Source: Trametes villosa (taxonomy: Eukaryota; Basidiomycota; Agaricomycetes; Polyporales; Polyporaceae). Taken from it: 64,000 bases of DNA. The position numbers were made by a program, and so were the translations under genes. Under the pieces are notes generated by a model that worked only from the letters and a program-made list of their open reading frames with translations, searched no databases and had not been told where the DNA came from. The stretch covers positions 558,001-622,000 of the forward strand of contig PUDQ02000014.1 of NCBI GenBank assembly GCA_002964805.2. Direction: 5' to 3'. Of the stretch, positions 21,461 through 32,792 are shown one piece after another. The first letter of the stretch is position 1. Each line of letters begins with the position of its first letter.

Positions 21461-23704
21461 ATGTTCCGCGCACCAGTGACTGCCTTACTTCGGCTTCTCT
21501 CCCTCATTGCGGCCGTCTCGGGCGCTGCGCCACAGAACCAGCAACGAGGTCCATCGCCGCTACGGCATCATGTTCTCTCCGAACAAGGTCCCGCTGTCGC
21601 TTCCCAGTACCCGGCATATGACGCAGGCCTATTTACGCCGATAGAACAGCTTGGTTCACTGTCTGTAACCGAGTACACCACCCTTGGCCACCCTGCGTTT
21701 CCTCGACACAGCGTCCGCATCAAAGAGTCGAAGTTTTGCGACGAGTCTGTGAGGTAACCAGACACGCCCTCACATCAACAATAATCTGAATGCTGAACCA
21801 ATCGATACCCAGGGCTTATACCGGGTACATTGACGTCGAGGCGCGCCATCTGTTCTTCTACTTCTTCGAAAGTAGGGGAGATCCTGACACCGACGATGTT
21901 GTATTCTGGACCAATGGCGGCCCAGGATCCTCGTCGGCCTACGGTCTTTTCATGGAACACGGTAGGTCTAGCTCAGAAGCATATAGGTGTTGTGTGTTGA
22001 CGACGCTTTCTAGGTCCATGCAGAGTCACGGGTCAGAACTCAACGGAGAGGTTCAAGTACTCCTGGAACGAGCACGCAAACGTGTTCTACATTGACCAGC
22101 CCGTCGGAGTCGGCTTCTCATACGCGGAATATGGCGAAAGTGTCGTGAGTATCTGCGGAGCAGAATTGACGTATCCCGATTCTGACGAGCGGGAAAACAG
22201 GACAACACTATCGACGCAGCCAAGGATGTGGCGGCATTTGTCGCCATCTTCTTCGAGCACTTCACCAAGTTCAAAGGGAGGCCTCTTCATCTGGCAGGAG
22301 AGTCATACGGGGTATGAAGTCGGCATGCATCCCAGATGTGGCCCAGAGCTGACGGTGAGCGCCAGGGCCGATACCTACCTGTGTTCGCATCTGCGATCTA
22401 CGACCAGAACGCGCAGCTAGTCGAATGGGGTATGATATCAGTCAACCTCTCGTCCGTCATGATTGGTCGGTACCACTCTCGCTGCCAATGCTCTTCTGGT
22501 ATCCCTAACCTGGTGTATTGTTTTCTGTTGGCAGGTAACGGGGGGACGGAGTGGGCGTCTTTGCTCTCTTCGTATTATGACGCGCGGTGTGCTGACCCTA
22601 TCTTCGGTATCGTTGATGACATCGCGTACGTGGACTTGAAATCCCGATGATAATTTTGACGGTCTCTCATGGGGTTATCCCTTGTAGCACTTGCGTGCAT
22701 CTGAAGACACTCGTGAGCTCATTTGTCCTCCGCTTCCTTCGCCGCCGCACGCCGTAGCTGACTGCGATACAGGTTCCGCGATGTGAAAAGCGTCTGCAGG
22801 AGTCCTGCTTAGACCGATTTGACAAGATCGACTGCGCTGCAGCCGCCGCGTTTTGCTGGCAGATTGGGGACGTGTATGTCGGTAAGTACTTGTTTAGATG
22901 CATGCGCGGACACTTTGCTAACGATTGTCAAGGTGACGATCCTACTCGCAATGCACATGATCGCGCGCGGCCCTGGTACGTTGCATAATCGACTGACGCG
23001 CTCGTTGCATTTGGACTAACGGATATGTCGCTCGTCAAGTACCGGGATGTCCACCGAGGAATGCTATCCAGAGATCAAGTAAGGAATAACATTCTCCTGT
23101 CTGAGGCGTAACAAATCTGACACTACTGCAGCGACATCCAAAGCTACCTGAGCCGCGCCCACGTGCAGGAAATACTCGGGGTTGACCCCGCCAAGCGTGG
23201 AAACTTCAGTTTGAACGCGATGGACATCCACGCCGCCTTTACCGAGAACATAGATATGTTCAGCTTTCGCGCGGACTTCTACCTCGCGGCGCTACTGGAG
23301 AGGGGCGTGCGCGTACTCGTGTACGTCGGCTCAAACGACTTCGGGGCCAACTGGGTGGGTGGTGCATAGTTCCCGGTCGTCCGCTTCGTTCTGATCCACA
23401 GACCGGTGTGTACTCGCAGATCGCCAACGAGCGTATGACGCTCAGCCTGGAATGGAACGGAAGTGGCGCGTTCAGGTCGCAGTCGCTCAGAGAGTGGCGT
23501 GTCGATGGAAAAGCTGCTGGACTGACCAGGAGTGGCGGGGGACTGACTTTTGCAACTATCGCGGGGGCAGGCCATTTGGTATGTTTATAGCAAGGTCGTG
23601 AGTTTGGATGTCCGGGGGCTCATGATGATTTGCAGGTACCATACGACCAGCCTGTGCGCGCTCTGTCGCTTGCAAGCCGATGGCTGGCCAGAGAAGAGCT
23701 ATAG
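21461..23704 (+). CDS. Secreted serine carboxypeptidase (S10), copy C
   Basis: Third S10 paralogue. The start [21 protein letters not shown] is a signal peptide. Then come [48 protein letters not shown], the elbow [25 protein letters not shown], the catalytic Asp in [12 protein letters not shown] and the catalytic His in GAGHLVPYDQP, ending LAREEL. The terminal intron (GTATGT...GCAG, near 23579-23635) splits GHL from VPYDQP exactly as in copies A and B. About 520 residues and open throughout. It is closer to copy A, 15 kb away on the other strand, than to its tandem neighbour B, so copying was not simply stepwise tandem; an inverted duplication or later rearrangement must be involved. Role: extracellular peptide trimming, probably at acidic pH. 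Confidence 0.9.
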
Positions 23705-24309
23705 CCTTAGCTTTGCCCGTTACCAGCCAATAACCTGCGAGGCACTCGCTATACAAAGCTTTGCTTCTGATGCACCATCCATATCGAAGACCGGAAGCAC
23801 CCTGCCAGAGGCTTAGAGTGTGTCTCACGTACGGCCTCCCACGCAAGATCACGGGTTACGGGGACGCACATGGGAAGACTTGCCGGGTGAGTGTTATCTT
23901 CGTGATCTGCGGGCTCGGGGGCGGGCTCGGGCTCGGGATCGGTGAAGGCTTTCAGGTCATGGAGTGCTAGTAACCGGAAACGTGCGTTTCGACTGATTCT
24001 CTCTCCCGCTCGACTGCGGAAGGCGTGAAGCCTGAGGGCGACCACTTACTGGACCGCGGACCCGGCGCAGCAGAGGCAGGGCGAAGATTGCCCCCCTCCG
24101 TGTTGCATGCATCGAAGGTGTGGTCGGGATGCCATGGGCATTCACCATCGATGCAGGACTTTCGGGCGGGCGGCTGTGGTATCAGACCGATGTCGAAAAC
24201 CCGCAGGTTCCACGGCACACAGTTTACGACGTACCACACGCGTCCGAATGACTAGACGGCTGAGCGCTGATGATTTACCTCATGACAACATTTCTTTTAG
24301 CCGACGCAG
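23705..24309 (-). other. Spacer with a Cys-rich minus-strand frame
   Basis: Between carboxypeptidase C and the epoxide-hydrolase-like gene. A minus-strand frame at about 24253-23967 reads protein-like and Cys-rich (RKSCIDGECPWHPDHTFDAC). It starts after an in-frame TAG with no ATG and could splice at a GTAAGT donor near 24046 to a short last exon ending HVSGY. It may be a remnant or the last exons of a small secreted Cys-rich protein. No family recognised. Confidence 0.3.
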
Positions 24310-24317
24310 TATAATAA
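24310..24317 (+). promoter_or_regulatory. TATA-like element of the epoxide-hydrolase-like gene
   Basis: TATAATAA about 40 nt before the ATG at 24354. Confidence 0.4.
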
Positions 24318-24353
24318 CAGTCGATATGCACCCTCCTCCTCCATCCCATCACC

Positions 24354-25560
24354 ATGGACGCCTCCCTCTATTGTGACCTCGTCGTCAAACGCGGCCTCAC
24401 CTACCGGTACTATCGGTCTCCGGCCGCGCAGGGAATGCCTACTCTGCTCTTCTTGCACGGCTTCCCGTCGACGGCCTACGACTGGCACAAGCAAATCGCC
24501 TACCTCCAGCCTTTGGGCTATGGGATCATCGCTCCAGACCTGTTGGGCGCCGGGGGAACTGCGAAGCCCCTCGACCCTAAAGCGTTCCGGATGAACGCTA
24601 TGGCGCGCGACGTCATGGACATCCTCGCCGCTGAGGGGGTCGACAAGGTGATAGGTATCAGCCACGATTGGTCAGTGTCTGTTGTGCATTACACTCGTGG
24701 TTCAACGGCACTGACTTACCGAGCGATCTAGGGGTTCGGCGCTCCTCTCTCGGCTCGTCATGCTATACTCCGAGGCTTTCCTCGCGTACGCATGGGTTGC
24801 CGTTCCGTTCCTCGAACCGTTCATGGCCCACTTCGATCTCGAGGAGGCGATGGCGTACGCAAAGAAGACCCTCGGGTATGAATCGTATGCATACTGGCAG
24901 TTCTTGTTGCGGGAGGATGCACACACGGTCGTCCACCAACACGTCAGTTTGGTTCTTGCCTCCGAGACCATATAGTCAACTGACGGATCTCATAGGTCGA
25001 CAGTTTCATGCAGCTGGGCTATCCGGAGAACCCGGACGCTTGGCGAGACTACATATGTCAGCGTGGTGGGATGGCCAAGTGCGTAGAGGACGGCGTACTG
25101 CTCGGCCGCCCATCCTACCTCGACGACCAGGTCTGTACCAGTGTATTTGCGTGCTTGCTCGTGCCCTGATAGATCTCTGATTCACAGGCATACAACACAT
25201 TGCGCGAGACTCTCCTCGCCAACGGCATCCAGTCCTCCGCGAACTGGTACCGAGCCCAGATAGAAGACGTGGACGTGGAGGATAATCTCAGCACGTATCA
25301 CCGTTCCTGGACCTCACCGTCATTTACTAACTCCAGTATCAGAAATCCCAAAGGAGGCGTGGAAGCTCAAGTCTCCCTCGCTCATGGTCCGGGCGATGAA
25401 GGACTACGTATGCACGCCTCAGGGGGCTAAGGCGTCCATGGAGAAGTATGGTGCGGACGTGGAGTTTCTCGACGTGGAGAGCGGGCACTGGCCTCATCTC
25501 GAACACGCGGACACGGTGAACACTGCCCTACGTCGGTGGTTAGAAAGCAGGAGCTTGTGA
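24354..25560 (+). CDS. Epoxide-hydrolase-like alpha/beta hydrolase
   Basis: Alpha/beta hydrolase of the soluble epoxide hydrolase / haloalkane dehalogenase branch, which opens epoxides through an Asp nucleophile. Visible motifs are LFLHGFPSTAYDW (HGxP oxyanion motif), PDLLGAGGT, and GISHDWGS with the nucleophilic Asp, split by an intron at 24672-24730. The cap carries a Tyr-rich stretch (LGYESYAYWQF), and the acid and His come in MKDYVCTP and ESGHWPHLEH. Six exons by my reading, about 325 residues, no signal peptide, so cytosolic. The fifth intron is the only doubtful part: no GT donor restores the frame, but a GC-AG intron at 25291-25336, with a good TACTAAC branch point, joins EDNL to ISEIPKEAWKL cleanly. 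If that intron is not spliced, the gene would lose its catalytic His. Confidence 0.83.
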
Positions 25561-25750
25561 ATCGCTGAACGTTCGCGAGCAGCTGACAGGAACGAATATA
25601 ATACCGACGCGTTCATCTATCGTATAGTTGATTGAACACGTACGATTCGACACGAGAGGCTGTCAGTGTCGGTTACGCTTCCAAAGCCCTTGTTGTACAT
25701 CAATCGTAGTCAGACTGGGTATCCCGCACGTCTTCTCAAGGGACTCGGAG

Positions 25751-27201
25751 TTAGTAACGCGAGCTCAGCGTATTCTCCTCGCTCGACGCCCCCGCCAGCA
25801 GCCAGTGTATCCCCTCCTTCAGATCTTCCTCGAACTTCTGCGCGATCTTCGTCTGTGGGAACCCATGGTGGAATCCGTGAGGCGCTCCGGGGTATCTGAT
25901 ACATGCCTACTGTCAGCAGATGCTTCGTATCATGAGAGGTGCTAGAGGTGCTCACATAGCAAGGCGCGTAGGCACGCCTCCCGCTTTCAGCCTCTCTGCG
26001 TAGAAAATTCCGTCGTCTCGGAGCGGGTCCATACCACAGACCTGCACATAGGCGGGCGACAGTCCCTTGAAGGAGGGCTGCAGAAGTGGCGAGAGCTCTG
26101 GGTTCGTAGGTGGACCCTTAAGCAGTGCTGAACGCGAAGCAGAATTTGCGTGGTCAGAAAATTCGGCTGTAAACCTGTGCATAGACAAGGCGTACCGAAG
26201 AACTCGTACATGTATCGGGTAGGCAGGATGTCGACCTTCGTCATCTGGCTGTATGCAGTGTAGTTCTCCTTGTACCTGTTAACGCATCGTCAGCATATTC
26301 CAGCAACAGCCTGAGCACGGTACGCGGTCGTACTCTTCGGGAACCGCGTCCGCATGCACGGTAACTGGGTAGTGCAGGATCTGCCCGGTGACCGGGTGCG
26401 ACGCGAAAGCCGAATCCGCCTTGGCACGGTGAGAGAGAACAGCTGCTAAGTTTCCGCCCGCTGATTCTCCCCCAATGAGGAAGCCCTTCGTGAGATCGGC
26501 TTTGAGACTCCGAGCGTTCTGCGCGGCCTAGGAACGTCATGAATGGGACGGAATAGGTACAAGATGCAGGCTTACCCATTTCAGGGCTGCAAACGAATCG
26601 TTCACGCTGGTCGGAAACGGATGCTCTGGAGCGAGCCTTCGACGGGTGAGTATGGGGACCTCGTACGCGCTCAAGGCTTTTGGAGATGTACTCACCTGTA
26701 GTCGACTTGGACTACCACGAGTTGGAGGGCGACGCTGAGAATTGTCAGGTAGTAGTCGTCAGTGTCGATATTGCCGAAAACCCAACCTAGAAACGTCATG
26801 TCAATTAGGTACATTTTACGATGCCCACTCTCACAAGACACATACCACCGCCATGGATCCAAAACAGCAGGGGGAACGTCTTGTTGTCCTCCGTCGATAC
26901 CGGTACGTAGCTACGCAGCGTTATCTCACCGCCATCAACAGCTAACTTGTGGTCTTGTTTGACGAAGGTGTCGTCTGGGTAGATCGTTGTTACAGATCAA
27001 CATTTGCGGCTTTGAGTAGGTGTAAGACATACCTGGAGGCAGGCGGCCCTTCTGACCCTCGCGGATCGCTCCCATCAGCACATCGTCGAAAATGTGCCGT
27101 GCGGCTGCGATGTCATCGCTAAATGATTCCGGCGCAGATGGGAGCTGCGCGAGGAGGGGCACGAGCTCGGGGTCTGGAGTGGCGAGGTGGTTATGCGCCA
27201 T
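25751..27201 (-). CDS. HSL-type esterase/lipase, copy 2
   Basis: Tandem partner of copy 3. The start is [19 protein letters not shown]. All tested junctions are open: the HGGGWVFGNIDTDDYY oxyanion region, [15 protein letters not shown], the nucleophile elbow [32 protein letters not shown] with the catalytic Asp, and APHGFHHGFP with the catalytic His. It ends EENTLSSRY, about 350 residues. A TATA-like CATAAAG lies about 75 nt upstream (27274-27280) and is conserved before copy 3, so the promoter was duplicated too. No signal peptide. Function: carboxylic ester hydrolase, substrate unknown. Divergence from copy 3 is moderate and spread along the gene. Confidence 0.88.
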
Positions 27202-27280
27202 TGGGGGTCTGAGTGGGCGACGATGGGAGATATCGAGGAGATACGCGCCAGTTGTGGTTGCAGAAGCCCTGGTCTTTATG

Positions 27281-28867
27281 CTGAATCGAAGCAGCCTCTC
27301 GCGCTTGAGCGTAACCTAACCTTCACGGCAACGCAGCCGGACTGCCCACTTGGAAGATGCCGCGGTCGCCGAGTCATCCTCTGACCAAGTATGGAATCGA
27401 ACCTGTCATTCCTTTTTATGAGGACGTGGGAAGCGTAGGCGAAATGCCTAACATCACGCTCCACCTCGTCGTGCCGAACCTGAGTTCTGACCACTCAGCT
27501 GGTAACCTGCAGTCGGCGTACGCGGCCCCCGAGGTCAAGAGTTCACGCGGTGACTTGCAGCGCCCGACTTAGCCGCGACTGTACCTCAGTTGAAGGTCAT
27601 ATGCGCGTTATTGCGTTGATGAGTCGTTGTGTGTGTATGTGCAGTGAGTGCCCCATCGGGATTTCTGTGAACGGATCATGAGGCTCCCGCGCGTGCATCG
27701 CGAACACTGATGGACCAACAACTCACATGCTCTCTCACCCATATGCCGCAGCATCCTCTCACCTCGTCTCACTGGCAGCGTGTAAGAGTCTAAGCTTTAA
27801 GTGTGATCGCGAGCGTGGCCGGTCCGATGCCCTCTTGATCCAGGACCGTGACCTTCCCCGCAAACTCGGGACGTGAACGGAAAGCCTGGCGAGGCGGGTG
27901 ATGATGCTGGTAACTTGTACGCCAATGAGACTGCGCGCGCACTCACATCGTTTACACTGGTGCACGCGGCCTTGGAGGAGGGGGGCAGACTCGCTCAGGG
28001 TCTGCAGATGTCGGAACTCTGGCGCGCGGTACGCAAGGCTGCTTGTCGATTCCCTGGCGAAGGAGTAGTGAGCGAAAGTACGCAGCGGCAGACGAAGCTT
28101 CGCGCGATGGGGTGTAGATGATCGTATCTTACGAAAGGCTAATCCTAGATACCGTCAGTGAGCAAGCGGTAGCAAAAAAGGGGCGTACAAGAGGCTCTGG
28201 CGGATGCTGGGGCATCCTCTGAGGACATTTTTGGGAATGCGCGGATGCATTATCAGGGACACTCCACGACGACCCTAAGGGCGGCAACCGGCGGACGTGT
28301 TAGGCGAGAAGGCGGGGGTATGGGTCGAAGGATCCGATCCTAGCTGTCGCGAGCGCGAACATTTGGCGTGATAGGGCTTGCGTGTGGCGGAACATCCGTT
28401 CGGCATAGATGGCTCTGAGTGGATCTGGCGTTTGGAGAATGTTCCGGTCGTGCGAGTGTCATGGGTCATAAAGAGCAGCCACCAAGAGGAACAGGATGAG
28501 GGGAAGAACTATGGTATTGCAACTGCTATAGGTGAGTGCTGTGTACACCCTACCATAGCGCGCGGCTCCTACGGAGATGAAACATATCAGCAGGTGCAAA
28601 CATGTCCGCGGAGAGATACGAGGACGCACCTAGCACGTCGACACCGCACCCCACCCGCAGGCCGACCGATAAATCGAGAAACCGTAACCAGCCCCCGGAG
28701 GGCAAGAGGTAAGCAGCGCAGCGAGCGAGCAAGCGGAGCGAGAGGAGAAAAGAAAGGAGAGGGGAAGCACGCCTTGGACACCATGACATAGAGGCACAAA
28801 GCAAAAATAAAGTAGTACTTGCGCAGTGATGGTGCGAGAGCAAATCGATCGTATGTCTTCGGGAAAT
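27281..28867. other. Upstream half of duplication unit 1
   Basis: Non-coding as far as I can see; its counterpart is about 30400-31900. No frame is kept open in both copies. Confidence 0.5.
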
Positions 28868-30318
28868 TTAGATACGCGGATGCAGCGTGGTATCCTCGCT
28901 CGGAGCCCCCGCCAGCAGCCAGTGTATCCCCGCCTTCAGATCTTCCTCGAACTTCTGTGCGATCTTCGTCTGCGGGAACCCATGGTGGAATCCATGAGGC
29001 GCCCCGGGGTATCTATCGCATGCCCCCAGTTAGCGTGTACTCCGTATCCTGAGAGGTCCGAGTAGAGCTCACATGGCAAGGCGCGTAGGTACACCTCTCG
29101 CTTTCAGCTTCTCTGCATAGATAATCCCGTCGTCCCGGAGCGGGTCCATGCCGCAAACCTGCACGTAGGCGGGCGGCAGTCCCTCAAACGAGGGCTGTAG
29201 GAGTGGCGAGAGATCCAGATCCCCGGGAGGGCCCTTCAACAGTCCTGTAAAATGAGCCGATGTTTGATTCATCAGGACAGTCGGTCGGGTATATGTACGT
29301 GGAGTAAGCGCACCGAAGAACTCGTACATGAAACGAGCGGGCAAGATGTCCACTTTCGTCATTTGCCCGTATGCGGTATAGTTTTCCTTAAACCTGGGGA
29401 GGTATTGTTAGCTTCTTTGCGCTACAACGCGAGACGCGGTCATACTCCTCGGGGACCGCTTCCGGGTGCACGGTGACTGGGTACTGCAGAATCTGCCCGG
29501 TGACAGGGTGCGAGGCGAAATCCGAATCCGCCTTCGCGCGATGAGCGAGTACTGCTGCTAAGTTCCCGCCGGCAGATTCACCCCCAATGAGAAAGCCCTT
29601 CGTAAGGTCCGCCTTGAGGCTCCCGGCGTTCTGCGCGGCCTGGAAGGGTGTTACCAATGGGTGCGATGGTGTGGATGCGGGATGAGTCTTACCCATTTAA
29701 GTGCCGCGAACGAATCGTTCAAACCAGTCGGGAACGGATGCTCTGGCGCGAGTCTTCGAAAGGTCACTGGTGAGCATAAGGTTTTATCTAATATCATCGA
29801 GACGAGCTCACCTGTAGTCGACTTGGACGACCACGAGTTGGAGCGCGACGCTGAGGATCGTCAGGTAGTAATCGTCCGTATCGATGTTGCCGAAGACCCA
29901 GCCTATACACGATGCGACAATCAGGTGCGGGCTATGATGCACATGGTTGTAGGATGCATACCACCGCCATGGGTCCAGAACAGAAGAGGGAATGTCTTGC
30001 TGTCTTCCGTCGAGACCGGCACGTAGCTGCGCAAGGTGACCTCGCCACCGTCGACAGCTAACTGGTGGTCCTGTTTAACGTAGGTGGCATCTGGAGTACA
30101 TCGTCGTTCCAGGTCAGTATCTGCGACTTTCAGTACGTGTACGACATACCTGGAGGCAGGCGGGCCTTCTGGCCCTCGCGAACTGCTCCCATGAAGACGC
30201 CGTCAAACATGTGTCTTGCGGCAGCGATGTCCGTGCCGTATGATTCCGGCGCAGATGGGAGCTGCGCCAGGAGGGGCGCGAGCTCGGGGTCGGGGGTGGC
30301 GAGGTGATTGTGCGCCAT
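28868..30318 (-). CDS. HSL-type esterase/lipase, copy 3
   Basis: The start [19 protein letters not shown] is followed by the same exon set as copy 2. Landmarks are the nucleophile elbow [34 protein letters not shown], an intron (GTGCGC...ACAG near 29230-29315) joining FFG to LLKGPPGD, the catalytic His in HGFHHGFP, and the end PSEDTTLHPRI. About 350 residues, no break seen. The CATAAAG promoter element of copy 2 recurs at about 30393-30399. Expected role: soluble carboxylesterase. Because copies 2 and 3 keep all catalytic residues while copy 1, 24 kb away, has changed the elbow and the His context, the tandem pair probably kept the ancestral activity. Confidence 0.88.
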
Positions 30319-30399
30319 CGGGGGTCTGGGTGGGCGACGATGAGACTGGATGTTGCTGAGATATGCGTTGGTGTGGCTGAGGAAGCCCTGGTCTTTATG

Positions 30400-32678
30400 C
30401 CGAATCGAAGCAGCGCCCCGTGCGTGAGGATAACCCTGTAATGTTCACGGGACGGTAGCCGAACTGCCCTGTTCGAAGATGCCGCAGCCACCGCGCCATT
30501 CCCTGACTAAGGAAGGAATCGAACCTAACATTCCGTGAGAAGCATGGCCGAGGCGCACAATTACACGCTCTCTCTCGTCGTGGCGTACCTGGCCCCTCGT
30601 TTGCTGACTCAGTATGATCGGCGTATTCGGTCCCTGAGGTCAAGAGCTCAAGCATTCACGCGGTGGTTTACAGTGTCAGGCCTGGCGGCGTCTACACCTC
30701 AGTTGGCGATCGCAGGGTTAGTACCGCGCTGATCGGTCGTTGTGTGTGTACGTGTGAGTGCGCTGCGGGGAACCCCTGTATTAGTAAACAGATCATGATG
30801 CTCCCGCGCGCATCTAGAACGATGATGGACTAACTTGCACAGCTCACACGCTTTCGTCCATATGGTGCAGCATCCTCTCACATCTCTGTGACAAAGCTTA
30901 AGTGTGATCGCGGGCTCGGCTCGTCTGACGCCTTCCCGACGAGTCGGGATTTCCTTTGGGCAGCGGAATGCCTGTCGAGGCAGATGGTAACGCCAGCACG
31001 GCTGCGAACCACGCGTCGCGCGATGCAATGGGGATGCTTGTGCCAGTGAATTATGACGAGGTTAGCCCTAGATATCGTCAGCGAGCAGTAGTTGAAAACC
31101 GGACATACAGGGATCTCCGGCGTGCGTTGGGCGTTGCTCGGAAGAGTGGGCGAACCTCACGTACGGACGCGTTCTGACTCTGAGCGAACCTGTAGCACTC
31201 AGGCAGCGAAGGGAGGAAGCCCGGTTATAGCCATGCGGGCCAGGACTGATGGTATCACGGCTGCTACAAGTGAATGCTGCATACGCCGCTCCATAGCGCG
31301 TCGGTCCTGCGGATATTGTTTCAGGATTAGCTAACATGCACATGCCAGTGAACGCGGACGGACACGAAAACGTACAGAGGATGACCGAACCGCGCACCCC
31401 ACACAGAGCGACTCACAAGAGCCGAGACTCGGAACCCGTAACCAGCCCCCGAAAGGGCACGGTGGGGTGCGAGGTACTCTACGCTCGACGCCGGGGGCGC
31501 GAGAGGACCCGTCGGTGCTTGTTCCCAAGACGCGGGGTCTTCCTTCGATTAGTGGCCTGAGCACTCAGTCACCACCAGGACAACGGAATGCAGACTAGCG
31601 TGTTCGGCGATCAACCGCGCGGTACTGAAGTAGAGGGACCTGGAGCGTCGCCGCAGGAGGATGTAGGTGTGCACACTCGGGAGGAGCACTTGAACACCAT
31701 GATTTAGAGGCCCAAAACGAAAGGATGGCCAAGAATGCGGAAGAAGGAGGAGGGAAGGAAAGCGGGAATGGGGGCCGAAGTTGAGCGCAGGCAGGATGAT
31801 ATAGGGCTGAGATTGGGATCGAGCCTGAGTCGACATGCGGCGAGAGGCCGACCAGAGTTGGAGCTGAATCCCGCGTACGGTCACGCGCAAGCAGCCTGAG
31901 CTCAAAGTTTGGAGGATAAAGCAATCAGAAACGCAGATGCATGGTCATGATGCTGGCAGGAGACAGCAGTTGCCCGGAGGCAACGCTCCAAACCGTTCTG
32001 GTGGCGATGCCACGATTCGGATGTTTCCCTTTTAGGCGGAGTATTAGACGCTCAACGACCGCGTCGATTTTCTGAGTCCGGCGGCGAGCGACCCCTTCTT
32101 GCTCAGTACGCTCACACAACTACCGGTCGGCACACCGCGCAACTTGTAAAGGAGTGTTGTAGCTGCATGGAGTCACACTCTGGGACCCAGGTGCCATGGC
32201 TCTCAATCGACTCCCTCCACTACTCAATGGAGCACCGGCACGTTCGAGTCGGAAGCGCCCCGGCGACTCCGCTAGTTCGTCTCTCATCAGAGTGGGGTAT
32301 TTCTGTTGTTAGGATTATGGGCTTTGGCTAGTTATTATCATCAACTCATGCTTCACTCTAGTCTTCACCGTGCATATTTGCCACTGGCTTCAGCTCGCGG
32401 GGTTTCCAACAATCAGTCTTTCTATGGAAGCTCTCGGAGTCGCTTTATTCGTTCGACAGTACCATGCCCTAACTTTCGAAGGGCCCTAAAGAAACGCTGA
32501 ATAGCGTATCGACCGCGCCGCTGTTCGATGACACTCTCTTCGCCCAAGTTTCAAAGAGGGATCTTGCCCCTTTCAGCCACGAATAATGCATCAAACCGCG
32601 ACTCGGATGCTCACTATGGTGAGAGCAAGGTTATTGACTTTAGAGGTGCTCAATGGGATGCGTCCTTCTCTCCACTCG
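30400..32678. other. Upstream half of duplication unit 2 and further spacer
   Basis: 30400-31900 mirrors 27281-28860; 31900-32678 is unique sequence without a supportable gene. Confidence 0.45.
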
Positions 32679-32686
32679 TATAAATA
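32679..32686 (+). promoter_or_regulatory. TATA box of zinc-finger gene Z1
   Basis: TATAAATA 107 nt before the proposed ATG at 32793; it is the main reason for accepting the short upstream first exon of Z1. Confidence 0.6.
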
Positions 32687-32792
32687 TGCCTGCTGCACAG
32701 TCGGCGGGTCAAATCAACCGTCCCGTCCTCTCGCATAACTCACCTAGCTTCATCACTCAGCAACACGTCTTTCCTCAGATGGGACACTATCC

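Larger units (their letters stand above)
25751..31900. repeat. Tandem segmental duplication carrying an esterase gene plus upstream DNA
   Basis: The unit 25751 to about 28860 is repeated, diverged but collinear, at 28868 to about 31900. Besides the gene, about 1.5 kb upstream is duplicated: matching landmarks are GTCGTTGTGTGTGTA (27626 and 30738), CCATAGCGCG (28552 and 31292) and CCGTAACCAGCCCCCG (28682 and 31436). The non-coding part is clearly more diverged than the exons and has several indels. Confidence 0.8.

Noticed and set aside
1..31000. A secondary-metabolite gene cluster
   Set aside because: Hydrolases, an oxygenase and (further on) an O-methyltransferase are present, but no core synthase or transporter; the region is better explained as a degradative/housekeeping mix with local duplications.
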